Numbered from the stretch's first letter, positions 9,205 through 18,025 are shown. The stretch is DNA of 64,000 nt from Sphingobium cloacae (GCF_002355855.1 NZ_AP017655.1:930001-994000), one strand, 5' to 3'. The notes: generated by a model from the letters alone, not told the origin. Numbers and translations: made by a program.

Positions 9205-9957
9205 GTGGCCCATTCCCCTTCCTTTCCCCAGCTTCCGCCGCCCCCGCAGGCCCTGCTGAACGGCGCATCGCTTTTCCTCGATTTCGACGGGACACTGACG
9301 CCCATCGCGGATACGCCCGACGGCGTGACGGTCGACCGGGATTTGCTCGACCTGCTCATCCGGCTGCGCGATCAACTCGATGGCCGTCTTGCGATCGTGA
9401 GCGGCCGGTCGGTCGCCACCTTGCGTGACCTGGGCCTTTCGGCCTTCCTGCTGGCAGGTACGCATGGGCTGGAATTCGCGCGGCCCGGCTGTCCGGTCGA
9501 GGCGCCCGAACGTCCCGCCTCCATCGATCGAGCCGAAGCGGCCTTCCATGCCTTTGCGGACGGCAAGCCCGGCCTGCTGGTCGAGCGCAAGTCGATCAGC
9601 GTCGGCCTGCATTTCCGGGGCGCGCCGCAATGGGGCGAGGAGGCCGGCGACCTCGCCGCCGACCTCGCCGCCCGCCACGCGCTCCAGCTCCAGCCCGGCA
9701 AGATGCTGTTCGAACTGCGCCCCGGCGGCGCGGACAAGGGAAGCGCCGTCCATGCCCTGATGTCCCGCGGCCCGATGCAGGATGGCACCCCCCTCTTCAT
9801 CGGCGACGACGTGACGGACGAAGAAGGCTTCGCCGCCGCCGCCGACCTGGGCGGAAACGGCATATTGGTGGGGACACCTCGCGAAACGCGGGCGGGCTTT
9901 TCCTTGGAACAGGTAGCGGCCGTCAGGCATTATCTGCGGCAAGGGGTGCCGGCCTGA
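9205..9957 (+). CDS. otsB: trehalose-6-phosphate phosphatase
   Basis: Protein of 250 residues if the GTG at 9205 is used. An ATG at 9106 would add 33 residues of unconvincing Lys/Arg-rich sequence lying close to the parC start. The HAD motif I is FLDFDGTLTP, and motif IV is GDDVTDEEGF near the C-terminus, with IVSGR in between as motif II. It removes phosphate from trehalose-6-phosphate made by OtsA, encoded two genes downstream. The stop TGA overlaps the candidate CTG start of the GH15 gene. Confidence 0.9.
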   Translation: MAHSPSFPQLPPPPQALLNGASLFLDFDGTLTPIADTPDGVTVDRDLLDLLIRLRDQLDGRLAIVSGRSVATLRDLGLSAFLLAGTHGLEFARPGCPVEAPERPASIDRAEAAFHAFADGKPGLLVERKSISVGLHFRGAPQWGEEAGDLAADLAARHALQLQPGKMLFELRPGGADKGSAVHALMSRGPMQDGTPLFIGDDVTDEEGFAAAADLGGNGILVGTPRETRAGFSLEQVAAVRHYLRQGVPA

Positions 9958-11834
9958 ACCGGCTACCCCTTTTTCATGGTGCACGGAGAAAAGGGGGCAG
10001 ACCGATAATCGGACTTAGCAACAATCCGCTGGGCGGCAATGAGCGGACACTCGACCTCTGGCCCATTGGAAACTGCCAGGCATCCGCCCTGATCGACCGA
10101 GCCGGGCGCATGGTGTGGGCCTGCGTCCCGCGCGTGGACGGCGACCCGGTTTTTTCCGCCCTGCTCGACGACAAGCCGTGGGACAGCCCGGAAGCGCGCG
10201 GCTTCTGGGCGATAGAATTGGAAGGATGCGTACAGGTCGAACAACGCTATGTCCGCAACACCCCCATATTGGTGACGCGGCAGAGCGACGCGCAGGGCAA
10301 CGCCATCGAAACCTATGATTTCTGCCCGCGCTATCCGCATCAGGGGCGGATGTATCGCCCGGTCGCCTTCGCCCGCGTGGTGCGCCCGGTGGCGGGATCG
10401 CCGCGCATCCGCGTGCGGCTGCGCCCGACGACCAGCTGGAATTCGGAAGCCGTGCCGATCAGCTTCGGGTCCAACCACATCCGGATCGTGCTGTCCTATA
10501 TGGCGATGCGGGTTTCGACCAACGCGCCCATCGGCCTCATCAGCCAGGAAAGCTGGTTCCGCCTCGAACATGACATGCATTTCTTCATGGGGCCCGATGA
10601 GAGCTTTTCCGACGCCTTGCGCCCCGCGCTGGAGCGGATGCTGGACGATACGGTGCATGAATGGCAGGTCTGGGTCCGCAGCCTCGCCATCCCGCCCGAA
10701 TGGCAGGAAGCGGTCATTCGATCGGCCATCACGCTGAAACTCTGCCAGCATGAGGAAACGGGCGCCATCGCCGCGGCGCTCACCACCAGCATCCCCGAAC
10801 ATGCCGATAGCGGCCGCAACTGGGACTATCGCTACTGCTGGATCAGGGACGCCTATTATACGGTGGAGGCGCTGAACCGGCTGGGGGCGCTCGATGTGTT
10901 GGAAAGCTACCTCGTCTATCTCCGCAACATCGTGGACAATGCGCGCGGCGGGCATATCCAGCCGCTTTACGACGTGCGCGGCAAGGCCACTCTGGAGGAA
11001 TGGGAGGCCACGAACCTGCCGGGCTATCGCGGCATGGGGCCGGTGCGCGTGGGCAACGCCGCCTATTCGCAAATCCAGCACGACGCCTATGGCCAGATCG
11101 TGCTGTCATCGGTCCAGGGCTTCATCGACCAGCGGCTTCTCCGCATGGCGGGGCAGTCGGACTTCGAATCGCTGGAGGCCGTGGGCGAGCGCGCCTGGCA
11201 GGTCTACGATAAGCCGGACGCTGGCCTTTGGGAGCTGCGTACCCGCAGCCATGTGCACAGCTATAGCGCGGTCATGTGCTGGGCCGCCTGCGATCGGCTG
11301 GCCCATGCCGCGCAGGCCATCGACCTGCCGTTGCGCGCCGCCTATTGGCGCAGCCGCGCCGACACCATGAGGCAGCGCATCATCGAGGCGGCATGGCGGC
11401 CGGAGAGCAAGGCCATATCCGCCAATTTCGAGGATGACGCGCGCGACGCGTCCCTGCTCCAGTTGCTCGACCTGCGTTTCCTGAAAGCGGACGATCCGCA
11501 ATTCACCGGCACGCTCGCGGCGCTGGAGGCCGATCTGCGCCGGGGAAACAATATGCTGCGCTACAGCGCGCCCGACGATTTCGGGGAGCCGGTCACAGCC
11601 TTCAACGTCTGCACCTTCTGGCTGATCGAGGCGCTGCACCGCACCGGCCGCGCCGAGGAGGCCCGTGACCTGTTCGAGGAGATGCTGTCCCGCCGCACCG
11701 CCGCCGGACTTCTTTCCGAGGACATCGATCCCGCGACGGGGGAGTTGTGGGGCAACTATCCCCAGACATATTCACTGGTCGGCATCATCAACTGCGCCGT
11801 GCTGCTGAGCAAACCATGGAGCATGATGCGATGA
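9954..11834 (+). CDS. glycoside hydrolase family 15 protein (glucoamylase/trehalase-like)
   Basis: Protein of about 610-625 residues. The conserved N-terminus is TLDLWPIGNCQASALIDR. The (alpha/alpha)6 catalytic domain carries RNWDYRYCWIRDA, GYRGMGPVRVGNAAYSQIQ and the C-terminal GLLSEDIDPATGELWGNYPQ, typical of GH15 enzymes that hydrolyse alpha-glucosides or trehalose. No ATG, GTG or TTG exists in frame anywhere near the start. The options are CTG at 9954 (AAGGGG seven bases upstream, CTGA overlap with the otsB stop), ATA at 10005 (AAGGGGG seven bases upstream), or ATG 9976 with a frameshift in the A/G run. The stop overlaps the otsA start as ATGA. It lies between otsB and otsA, so it belongs to trehalose metabolism. 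Confidence 0.85.
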   Translation: MNRLPLFHGARRKGGRPIIGLSNNPLGGNERTLDLWPIGNCQASALIDRAGRMVWACVPRVDGDPVFSALLDDKPWDSPEARGFWAIELEGCVQVEQRYVRNTPILVTRQSDAQGNAIETYDFCPRYPHQGRMYRPVAFARVVRPVAGSPRIRVRLRPTTSWNSEAVPISFGSNHIRIVLSYMAMRVSTNAPIGLISQESWFRLEHDMHFFMGPDESFSDALRPALERMLDDTVHEWQVWVRSLAIPPEWQEAVIRSAITLKLCQHEETGAIAAALTTSIPEHADSGRNWDYRYCWIRDAYYTVEALNRLGALDVLESYLVYLRNIVDNARGGHIQPLYDVRGKATLEEWEATNLPGYRGMGPVRVGNAAYSQIQHDAYGQIVLSSVQGFIDQRLLRMAGQSDFESLEAVGERAWQVYDKPDAGLWELRTRSHVHSYSAVMCWAACDRLAHAAQAIDLPLRAAYWRSRADTMRQRIIEAAWRPESKAISANFEDDARDASLLQLLDLRFLKADDPQFTGTLAALEADLRRGNNMLRYSAPDDFGEPVTAFNVCTFWLIEALHRTGRAEEARDLFEEMLSRRTAAGLLSEDIDPATGELWGNYPQTYSLVGIINCAVLLSKPWSMMR

Positions 11835-13234
11835 GCCGCCTGATCGTCATATCCAACCGGGTCAGCAAGCCGGGCAAGTCCGGCAACCAGGGCGGCCTTG
11901 CCGTCGCCCTCTCCCAGGCCCTGCGGGAAAGCCGGGGCATCTGGTTCGGATGGTCGGGCGAGGTGACGGATCATTTCACCGGCCAGATCGGCTTTGCGGA
12001 ATATGATGGCGTCAAGACCGCGACCATCGACCTGGAAGAACAGGATGTCGACGAATATTATAACGGCTATGCGAACAGGACGCTGTGGCCGCTGTTCCAC
12101 TTCCGCATCGACCTTGCCGAATATGAGCGCGATTTCGAGGGCGGCTACAACCGCGTCAACCAGCGTTTCGCGGACTGCGCCAGTCCCCTGATAGAGCCGG
12201 AGGACGTCATCTGGGTGCAGGACTATCACCTGATCCCGCTCGGCCAGATGTTCCGCGACCGGGGATTGAAGAACCGCATGGGCTTCTTCCTCCATATCCC
12301 CTGGCCGCCCACGCGCCTGCTCGTCTCCCTGCCCCATCATAGCAAGCTGGTCAGCAGCCTGTTCGCCTATGACGTGGTGGGATTTCATACCGAGGAATGG
12401 CTCGAATCCTTCCGGCACTATGTCGAAAAGGAAATGGGCGGCACGGTGAAGGGCGACACTGTGACATTGGGCGACCGCACGATCGAGGCGGTCGCCTGCC
12501 CCATCGGCATCAATGCGCAAGCCTTCGCCAAAGCCGCCGACAGCGACGCCGCCCAGAAGATGCACCGGCAGGTCCGCGCCTCGCTTCAGGACCGGGCGCT
12601 GATCGTGGGGGTCGACCGGCTCGACTACAGCAAGGGGCTGGAGGAGCGGTTCAACGGCTATGCCCGCTTCCTCAAGGACCATCCCGAATATCACCGCCAG
12701 GTCGTGCTGGCCCAGATCGCCCCGCCCTCCCGCGGGGAGGTGGAGAGCTACCAGCAGATCCGCGCCACGCTCGACGCGCTGGCGGGGCGGATCAACGGGG
12801 AATATAGCGATGTCGACTGGACCCCGATCCGCTACGTCAATCAGGGTTATCCACGCGACCAGCTCGCGGGCATCTACCGCGCGGCGCGGATCGGGCTGGT
12901 GACGCCGCTGCGCGACGGCATGAACCTTGTCGCCAAGGAATATGTGGCGGCGCAGAATCCCGACGATCCCGGCGTCCTCATCCTCTCCCGCTTCGCCGGG
13001 GCGGCGACGCAGCTCAAGGAGGCGTTGCTCATCAATCCCTACAGCCCGGAGGAGATGTCGGACGCCATCAACCGTGCGCTCGACATGCCGCTCGACAAGC
13101 GCAAGCAACGCTGGCGGGCGATGATGGACAGCGTGGAAAAGCAGGACATAAGCTGGTGGCGCGAAGCCTTCACCAGCCGCCTGATGAACGCGCAGGGCAA
13201 GACCGGGCTTTCCGGGAAGGAAACCGTCGGTTAA
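11831..13234 (+). CDS. otsA: trehalose-6-phosphate synthase
   Basis: Protein of 467 residues starting MSRLIVISNRVSKPGKSGNQ. The GT20 motifs are clear: NQGGLAVAL (donor loop), WVQDYHLIPLGQMFR, HIPWPPTRLL, VGVDRLDYSKGLEERF and the LRDGMNLVAKEYVAAQ segment. It joins UDP-glucose to glucose-6-phosphate to make trehalose-6-phosphate. The start overlaps the GH15 stop as ATGA, so otsB, GH15 and otsA form one translationally coupled operon. Trehalose is a common stress protectant in this group, but no EcfG-type promoter is seen upstream of this operon. Confidence 0.95.
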   Translation: MSRLIVISNRVSKPGKSGNQGGLAVALSQALRESRGIWFGWSGEVTDHFTGQIGFAEYDGVKTATIDLEEQDVDEYYNGYANRTLWPLFHFRIDLAEYERDFEGGYNRVNQRFADCASPLIEPEDVIWVQDYHLIPLGQMFRDRGLKNRMGFFLHIPWPPTRLLVSLPHHSKLVSSLFAYDVVGFHTEEWLESFRHYVEKEMGGTVKGDTVTLGDRTIEAVACPIGINAQAFAKAADSDAAQKMHRQVRASLQDRALIVGVDRLDYSKGLEERFNGYARFLKDHPEYHRQVVLAQIAPPSRGEVESYQQIRATLDALAGRINGEYSDVDWTPIRYVNQGYPRDQLAGIYRAARIGLVTPLRDGMNLVAKEYVAAQNPDDPGVLILSRFAGAATQLKEALLINPYSPEEMSDAINRALDMPLDKRKQRWRAMMDSVEKQDISWWREAFTSRLMNAQGKTGLSGKETVG

Positions 13235-13244
13235 GGCCTGTCCG

Positions 13245-13367
13245 ATGGACGACGAACCCACCGGCCTCCTCTCCGCTCTGCGCGCGCGTTCGGGCGTCCT
13301 GCTCGGCATCATCGGTCTTGCCGCATGGATCGCGCTACTCTGGTTCATGTTCGGCGACGTGCTGTAG
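13245..13367 (+). CDS. small single-pass membrane protein, 40 residues
   Basis: A short frame starts 10 bases after the otsA stop: ATG 13245 to TAG 13367. The product has a polar N-terminus (MDDEPTGLLSALRARSG) and then one hydrophobic segment of about 20 residues rich in L, I, A and W (about residues 17-37). The close spacing to otsA suggests it is the last gene of the trehalose operon. A weak GC-rich stem (13367-13385) follows. No family is recognised. It is kept because of its spacing and clean transmembrane pattern. Confidence 0.5.
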   Translation: MDDEPTGLLSALRARSGVLLGIIGLAAWIALLWFMFGDVL

Positions 13368-13491
13368 GGCGCGCCGATTGCGCCCCTGCGCGCTTTGGTC
13401 TATGGGCGGCCCAAGCAGCCCCGGCACCCGCTGATCCCCACGATTCGCGTTTGCCGGGGCGGATTCTTTTTCAGGAAAGACAGGAGCGCGC

Positions 13492-14274
13492 ATGGCTCGT
13501 CGCCGCCAGATTTACGAAGGCAAAGCCAAGATCCTTTACGAAGGGCCGGAGCCGGGCACGATCATCCAATATTTCAAGGATGACGCGACCGCCTTCAACG
13601 CGCAGAAAAAGGGCACGATCACCGGCAAGGGCGTGCTCAACAACCGCATTTCCGAGCACATCTTCACCCTGCTCGGCCAGATCGGCGTACCCACGCACTT
13701 CATCCGCCGCCTCAACATGCGCGAACAACTCGTGCGGCAGGTGGAGATCGTGCCGATCGAGGTCGTCGTCCGCAACGTCGCCGCCGGATCGCTCAGCAAG
13801 AAGCTGGGGATCGAGGAAGGGACTCAGCTTCCCCGCACGCTCATCGAATATTGCTACAAGGACGATGCGCTCGGCGACCCGCTGGTGTCGGAGGAGCATA
13901 TCGCCTGCTTCGGCTGGGCCACGCAGGAAGAGATGCACGACATCGCCGACATGGCGATCCGCATCAACGATTTCATGTGCGGCCTGTTCGCCGCCATCGG
14001 CATCCGCCTGATCGACTTCAAGCTGGAGTTCGGCCGCCTTTGGGACGGCGAATATAGCCGCGTCATCCTGGCCGACGAGATCAGCCCGGACGGCTGCCGC
14101 CTATGGGACATGGCGACCGGCGAAAAGCTGGACAAGGACCGTTTCCGCCGCGATCTGGGCGGCGAGGTCGAAGCCTATCAGGAGGTCGCCCGCCGCCTGG
14201 GCCTGCTGCCTGAAGGCGCGGACACGACCGTCCTCGACCTCGACACACACCGCAAGAAGCGCGGCAAGGACTGA
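13492..14274 (+). CDS. purC: phosphoribosylaminoimidazole-succinocarboxamide synthase (SAICAR synthase)
   Basis: Protein of 260 residues starting [18 protein letters not shown], the standard N-terminus of alphaproteobacterial PurC. It shows the ATP-grasp-like motifs [39 protein letters not shown], the LIDFKLEFG strand and [15 protein letters not shown]. It ligates aspartate to CAIR in step eight of purine synthesis. A putative upstream region of 124 bp separates it from the 40-residue membrane gene. purS and purQ follow about 0.9 kb downstream, separated by an opposite-strand TauE gene. Confidence 0.96.
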   Translation: MARRRQIYEGKAKILYEGPEPGTIIQYFKDDATAFNAQKKGTITGKGVLNNRISEHIFTLLGQIGVPTHFIRRLNMREQLVRQVEIVPIEVVVRNVAAGSLSKKLGIEEGTQLPRTLIEYCYKDDALGDPLVSEEHIACFGWATQEEMHDIADMAIRINDFMCGLFAAIGIRLIDFKLEFGRLWDGEYSRVILADEISPDGCRLWDMATGEKLDKDRFRRDLGGEVEAYQEVARRLGLLPEGADTTVLDLDTHRKKRGKD

Positions 14275-14281
14275 GCGTTCG

Positions 14282-14317
14282 GGCGGACGCCTTCCTCAAG
14301 CGAGGATCGCGTCCGCC
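14282..14317. terminator. possible bidirectional hairpin between convergent purC and TauE genes
   Basis: A perfect 9 bp inverted repeat (GGCGGACGC and GCGTCCGCC) with an 18-base loop lies just after the purC stop and overlaps the last codons of the reverse-strand TauE gene. Neither side has a T-run, so if it terminates transcription it does so imperfectly or with help. The location between convergent genes supports the reading. Confidence 0.4.
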
Positions 14318-15048
14318 ATCAGCTTGATGCCCAGTAGCACCATCAGCACATAGATCAGCGTGTAGAAGCGCGCGGGATCGACCCGCTTCACCAGCGCCAC
14401 CCCGGCGAAGGTCGCGGCAATCGCCACGGGCGCCAGCATCGCCGTCGCCAGCAGGTTTTCCCGCGTGAACTCGCCCAAGGCGGCATAGGCGGGCACCTTC
14501 ATCCAGTTCATGACGGCAAAGGCGATGGCGGTCGTCCCCACCAGCATGTCGCGGGGCAGCTTCCTGGGCAGCACCCACATCTGGAAAGGCGGCGCGCCCG
14601 CATGGGCGATCTGGCTGGTGAAGCCGGTGGCGACGCCGAACAGCACCCCTACCCAGGCCGGGGAATTGGACGGCAGCACGATGGCGCGGCCCCGCTCTAC
14701 CCACAATCTTTGCAGCCCGAACAGCACGGAGATCGCGCCCAGCGCTCCAAGCACGGCGGTTTCCGGCACTTTCGCCGCGAACAGATAACCCAGCAGCACG
14801 CCCGCCGCCATGCCCGGCAGCATGACCGCCAGGACATATCTGTCCCAGCTATGACGGAATGCCCAGACGCTCACCGCGTCCTGCAATATCAGGATCGGCA
14901 GGAGGATCGCGGCCGCCCGCACCGGATCGATCGCCAGCGCCATGACCGGCATCGCCAGCGATCCGATCCCGGCGAACCCGCCCTTGGCCAGTCCGGAAAT
15001 GACGACCGCGAAGATCGCGCAGGCATAATAGAGCAACGGAGAATCCAT
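14296..15048 (-). CDS. TauE/SafE family membrane transporter
   Basis: Protein of 250 residues from ATG 15048 (MDSPLLYYACAIFAVVISGL). The upstream in-frame extension is arginine-rich and unlikely. About eight hydrophobic segments and the family motif GLAKGGFAGIGSLAMP followed later by GFTSQIAHAGAPPFQMW identify the TauE/SafE (DUF81) group, which exports sulfite, sulfoacetate and other organic anions. The substrate is unknown. It sits on the opposite strand between purC and purS, splitting the purine genes. A second member of the family is at 54755. Confidence 0.87.
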   Translation of the reverse strand: MDSPLLYYACAIFAVVISGLAKGGFAGIGSLAMPVMALAIDPVRAAAILLPILILQDAVSVWAFRHSWDRYVLAVMLPGMAAGVLLGYLFAAKVPETAVLGALGAISVLFGLQRLWVERGRAIVLPSNSPAWVGVLFGVATGFTSQIAHAGAPPFQMWVLPRKLPRDMLVGTTAIAFAVMNWMKVPAYAALGEFTRENLLATAMLAPVAIAATFAGVALVKRVDPARFYTLIYVLMVLLGIKLMADAILA

Positions 15049-15189
15049 GGGATCGCCTAAGCAGGTCGGCAAGCCGGATGAAAGCCCTCTTGCGCCCGAA
15101 CGCATGGGGCGGGAACGGCATATCCTCTTGCCTGTGCGGCTTCCCGCGCCTAGGGGGATCGCGAAAGCCATTCACGGAGTTTCCGCCTC

Positions 15190-15423
15190 ATGAAAGCCCG
15201 CATCTTCGTCACCCTCAAGGGCGGTGTCCTCGACCCGCAGGGCAAGGCGATCCATCATGCGCTCGAAGGCCTCGGCTTTGGCGGCGTCAACGATGTGCGC
15301 GCCGGAAAGCTGATCGAACTGGACCTTGCGGACGGCACCAGCGATGACGATATCGACGCCATGTGCCGCAAGCTGCTTGCGAACACGGTGATCGAAAACT
15401 ACCGCATCGAAAAGGTGGCCTGA
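15190..15423 (+). CDS. purS: phosphoribosylformylglycinamidine synthase subunit PurS
   Basis: Small protein of 77 residues (MKARIFVTLKGGVLDPQGKA, then HHALEGLGFGGVNDVRAGKLIEL) with the alpha/beta PurS fold, of normal length. PurS holds the complex between PurQ and the synthase PurL that makes FGAM. Spacing to purQ is only 3 bases, so they are cotranscribed. The 141 bp between this gene and the divergent TauE gene must hold the promoter. Confidence 0.95.
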   Translation: MKARIFVTLKGGVLDPQGKAIHHALEGLGFGGVNDVRAGKLIELDLADGTSDDDIDAMCRKLLANTVIENYRIEKVA

Positions 15424-15426
15424 GCC

Positions 15427-16101
15427 ATGAAAAGCGCCGTCATCGTCTTCCCCGGCAGCAATTGCGACCGCGACCTTGCCGTGGCGTTCGAGGCGGTGAC
15501 GGGCGCGAAACCGGCTATGGTGTGGCATCGCGACACGGAACTGCCCGGCGACATCGACCTGATCGGCGTGCCCGGCGGCTTTTCCTATGGCGACTATCTG
15601 CGTTCCGGCGCGATGGCTGCCCGCTCGCCCGTCATGCAGGCGGTGGCGAAGGCGGCGGATCGCGGCGCCTATGTGCTGGGCGTCTGCAACGGTTTCCAGG
15701 TGCTGACCGAAAGCGGCCTGCTTCCCGGCGCGCTGCTGCGCAATGCGGGTGGGCATTTCGTCTGCCGCGACGTGGCGCTGACCGTCGAGAATGCGCAGAG
15801 CGCCTTCACCAGCCGCTATGAGGCGGGCGAGACGGTGACTTTTCCTGTCGCCCATCATGACGGCAATTATTTCGCCGATGCCCAGACGCTCGACCGTCTG
15901 GAAGGCGAGGGCCGCGTGGCACTGCGCTATGCGGAGGGCGTCAACGGTTCCGCGCGCAATATCGCGGGCATCCTCAATGAAGGCGGCAATGTACTGGGCA
16001 TGATGCCCCACCCCGAACGCGTGATCGAAGCCGCCCATGGCAAGACCGACGGCCGCCGCCTGTTCGAGGGCCTGGTCGAAGGATTGATGGCCCGCGCCTG
16101 A
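15427..16101 (+). CDS. purQ: phosphoribosylformylglycinamidine synthase subunit PurQ (glutaminase)
   Basis: Protein of 224 residues. It is a class I glutamine amidotransferase: oxyanion region [13 protein letters not shown], nucleophile Cys in [13 protein letters not shown], and the His-Glu pair in [10 protein letters not shown] at the C-terminus. It supplies ammonia to PurL for FGAM synthesis. It is coupled to purS. A strong intrinsic terminator follows 30 bases after the stop, so purL is not in this operon and is not found elsewhere in the window. Confidence 0.96.
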   Translation: MKSAVIVFPGSNCDRDLAVAFEAVTGAKPAMVWHRDTELPGDIDLIGVPGGFSYGDYLRSGAMAARSPVMQAVAKAADRGAYVLGVCNGFQVLTESGLLPGALLRNAGGHFVCRDVALTVENAQSAFTSRYEAGETVTFPVAHHDGNYFADAQTLDRLEGEGRVALRYAEGVNGSARNIAGILNEGGNVLGMMPHPERVIEAAHGKTDGRRLFEGLVEGLMARA

Positions 16102-16129
16102 TCCGGTCACTCACTCCGACAATCCCCGA

Positions 16130-16171
16130 CAGTAAACCCCGGAAGATCGCTCTTCCGGGGTTTACTGTTTT
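16130..16171 (+). terminator. rho-independent terminator after purQ
   Basis: A perfect 17 bp stem (arms 16130-16146 and 16151-16167, built on AAACCCCGGAAGA and its complement) closed by the stable tetraloop TCGC is followed directly by a four-T tract. It lies between purQ and the convergent SPOR gene, whose stop is at 16189. The T-run favours the plus strand. Confidence 0.9.
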
Positions 16172-16188
16172 CTGTCCGTCTTGTCTTA

Positions 16189-17505
16189 TCAGCGAGAGGC
16201 GAACTGCCGTCCCTTGGCCGCCGCCCATTGCAGCGGAGCGGCGTTGGGCGTGCCCTCGCGCACAAAGCATTGCCCCTTGCGCGCCCGGATCGAGCCGCAC
16301 AGCGCCACGGCATCGGCACGGCTCGCAAAGCCCTTGACCGCCAGACGGTGGAAGCTGGCGCCATTGACCGTCACCTGGCTCGTCATCACCGGGAACGCCG
16401 CCAGCATTCCGTTGGAACGCGACATGTTGATCCATTTCTCGCGCGCGATGGCCGCGCTGTCATAAGCGCCGAGTTGCACCACCCAGTTGCTCGCCCCATT
16501 GTCGACTGGCCGAAGGAACGCGGCCTTCTGCATGACGGGAACGGCAGCCTTGGGCGGCGTGACCTTCATGGGAGCGTGGGCCTGCGCCGCGACACGGACC
16601 GGTTTGACAGGCGTCGGATCGGCCGCGATGCGGACGGGCGTCGCGTCGGCTGCTATGACCGGGGCGGAATCGGCCGTCTCGATCACCGGTGCCGAAGCAT
16701 AAGCAGGTGCTTCTTCCTCGATGGAAGCCATCTGGACGGGCGCTCCGGCAAGGGGCGCCGCCACCGGAGCGAGCGCCAGAGCCACGGGTTGCCCCGCATC
16801 ATCCCCGGCCATGCTCACCCCCATCAGGGAGGCCACGCGCATGGGGGCGAGTTCGGGAGCCGCGACCGAAGCCCATTGCGTGATCCGCTGGTTGGCGGCA
16901 GCCGGGTCGAGATCCATGCCGACCACCAGCCGCGCATCCTTCCAGCGGCCCGCCAGGGCATAGGCATAAGCCAGATTCTGCCGCGTGCGGGCCGTCACCG
17001 AAGGATCGTGAATGGCTTCGGAGAGGATACGCACGCCTTCCGGCGCATTGCCCGCCATCGCCATGGCGAGACCGTAGTCGGATGCCGGAACCTTGTCCGC
17101 ATGATCGACCAGCAGCGCCTGCGCCGCGTCATTCTTGCCCAACGCGATGCGCACGAGCACCAGATTGACGATGGTCCGCGCTTCCCGGTTGCCCAGCGTC
17201 ATCGCATCCGAAAGCGCCGTTTCGGCCGAAACGAAACGCCCGCCCGCGACATAGGCCAGACCCAGCAATTGCCGGTAATCCGCATTGTCAGGCTTCAGGC
17301 GCACCGCTTCCTCGGCGGCACGGATGGCGCGAATGCCATCGCGATCCGCTATCGCCTTTTCCGCCGCCAGGGCCTGCCTGCCAGCGTCGCTGTTTTGCTT
17401 GACCGCCGCAGTGGACGGACGAAAGGCGGCCCCCGTGCACCCCACCATGGTGACAGCCACCATCAGGGAAGACACCGCTGCCTTGCCGAATGCAGAACGC
17501 TTCAT
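16189..17505 (-). CDS. SPOR-domain lipoprotein with tetratricopeptide-like repeats
   Basis: Protein of 438 residues from ATG 17505. A signal peptide with lipobox-like MVGC puts the mature N-terminus at Cys23. Residues about 45-260 form TPR-like helix pairs (LKPDNADYRQLLGLAYVAGG, ARTRQNLAYAYALAGRW). A proline/alanine-rich linker follows, and the last 100 or so residues are a SPOR domain (NWVVQLGAYDSAAIAREKW, HRLAVKGFASRADAVALC). SPOR domains bind denuded septal peptidoglycan, so the protein probably sits in the periplasm at division sites. It is the last gene of a ParA, RHH-like, SPOR operon, with 7 bases to the gene upstream. Confidence 0.85.
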   Translation of the reverse strand: MKRSAFGKAAVSSLMVAVTMVGCTGAAFRPSTAAVKQNSDAGRQALAAEKAIADRDGIRAIRAAEEAVRLKPDNADYRQLLGLAYVAGGRFVSAETALSDAMTLGNREARTIVNLVLVRIALGKNDAAQALLVDHADKVPASDYGLAMAMAGNAPEGVRILSEAIHDPSVTARTRQNLAYAYALAGRWKDARLVVGMDLDPAAANQRITQWASVAAPELAPMRVASLMGVSMAGDDAGQPVALALAPVAAPLAGAPVQMASIEEEAPAYASAPVIETADSAPVIAADATPVRIAADPTPVKPVRVAAQAHAPMKVTPPKAAVPVMQKAAFLRPVDNGASNWVVQLGAYDSAAIAREKWINMSRSNGMLAAFPVMTSQVTVNGASFHRLAVKGFASRADAVALCGSIRARKGQCFVREGTPNAAPLQWAAAKGRQFASR

Positions 17506-17512
17506 AATCACC

Positions 17513-18025
17513 CTACCCTTGTTTGCGACCGCGCATGGGCGGCACCTGCTGCACGAGCCGGTCGATTTCCGGCAAGTCGCTGAGATAATTGTCGACCGCT
17601 TCCGTGACGATCTGCTGCGCCGACCGCCCCGCCACCGCGCAGGCGAGCCGCAGCCGGAGATGCCGCTCGGCGTCGAGACGCAGGGTGAAAGCCGTCTTGC
17701 GCGTGGAACCCGCGCCGCGATTCGGCGCGGAAAGCGTTTCGGCCACCCGCTCTGCAAGGCCGCGCCTTTCGGCCACGACCGACGGCACTGGAACTTCCCT
17801 GGGAAGGGCATGGATCATCGGCGTGAGGCCGACGACCGGAGAAGGTTGCGGCGAAGAAGCCATGGGCGGGTCCCCCATGTCGTTCCAGCCCAGATCGTCC
17901 TGCGTCGCTGCCGCAGCCGCGGCGGCGCCAAGTCCCAGCACAGGCCTGCGCATCGCGGGTTGGGCCGCGCCCTTGCGGGCGAGAAGGCCGGAGGTCAGCG
18001 AGGCGATCGGTTTTGCTTCAGCCAT
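17513..18025 (-). CDS. hypothetical protein with C-terminal ribbon-helix-helix-like segment (ParA partner candidate)
   Basis: Protein of 170 residues. The first half is low in predicted structure and rich in Ala, Pro and Gly (an AAAAAA run near residue 37). From about residue 110 the sequence TAFTLRLDAERHLRLRLACAV, then GRSAQQIVTEAVDNYLSDLP, has the strand-helix-helix pattern of ribbon-helix-helix DNA-binding proteins. It lies 14 bases after the ParA stop and 7 bases before the SPOR gene, so it is cotranscribed with both. It may be the DNA- or ParA-binding partner replacing ParB. This is inference from order and fold pattern, as no named family was recognised. Confidence 0.6.
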   Translation of the reverse strand: MAEAKPIASLTSGLLARKGAAQPAMRRPVLGLGAAAAAAATQDDLGWNDMGDPPMASSPQPSPVVGLTPMIHALPREVPVPSVVAERRGLAERVAETLSAPNRGAGSTRKTAFTLRLDAERHLRLRLACAVAGRSAQQIVTEAVDNYLSDLPEIDRLVQQVPPMRGRKQG

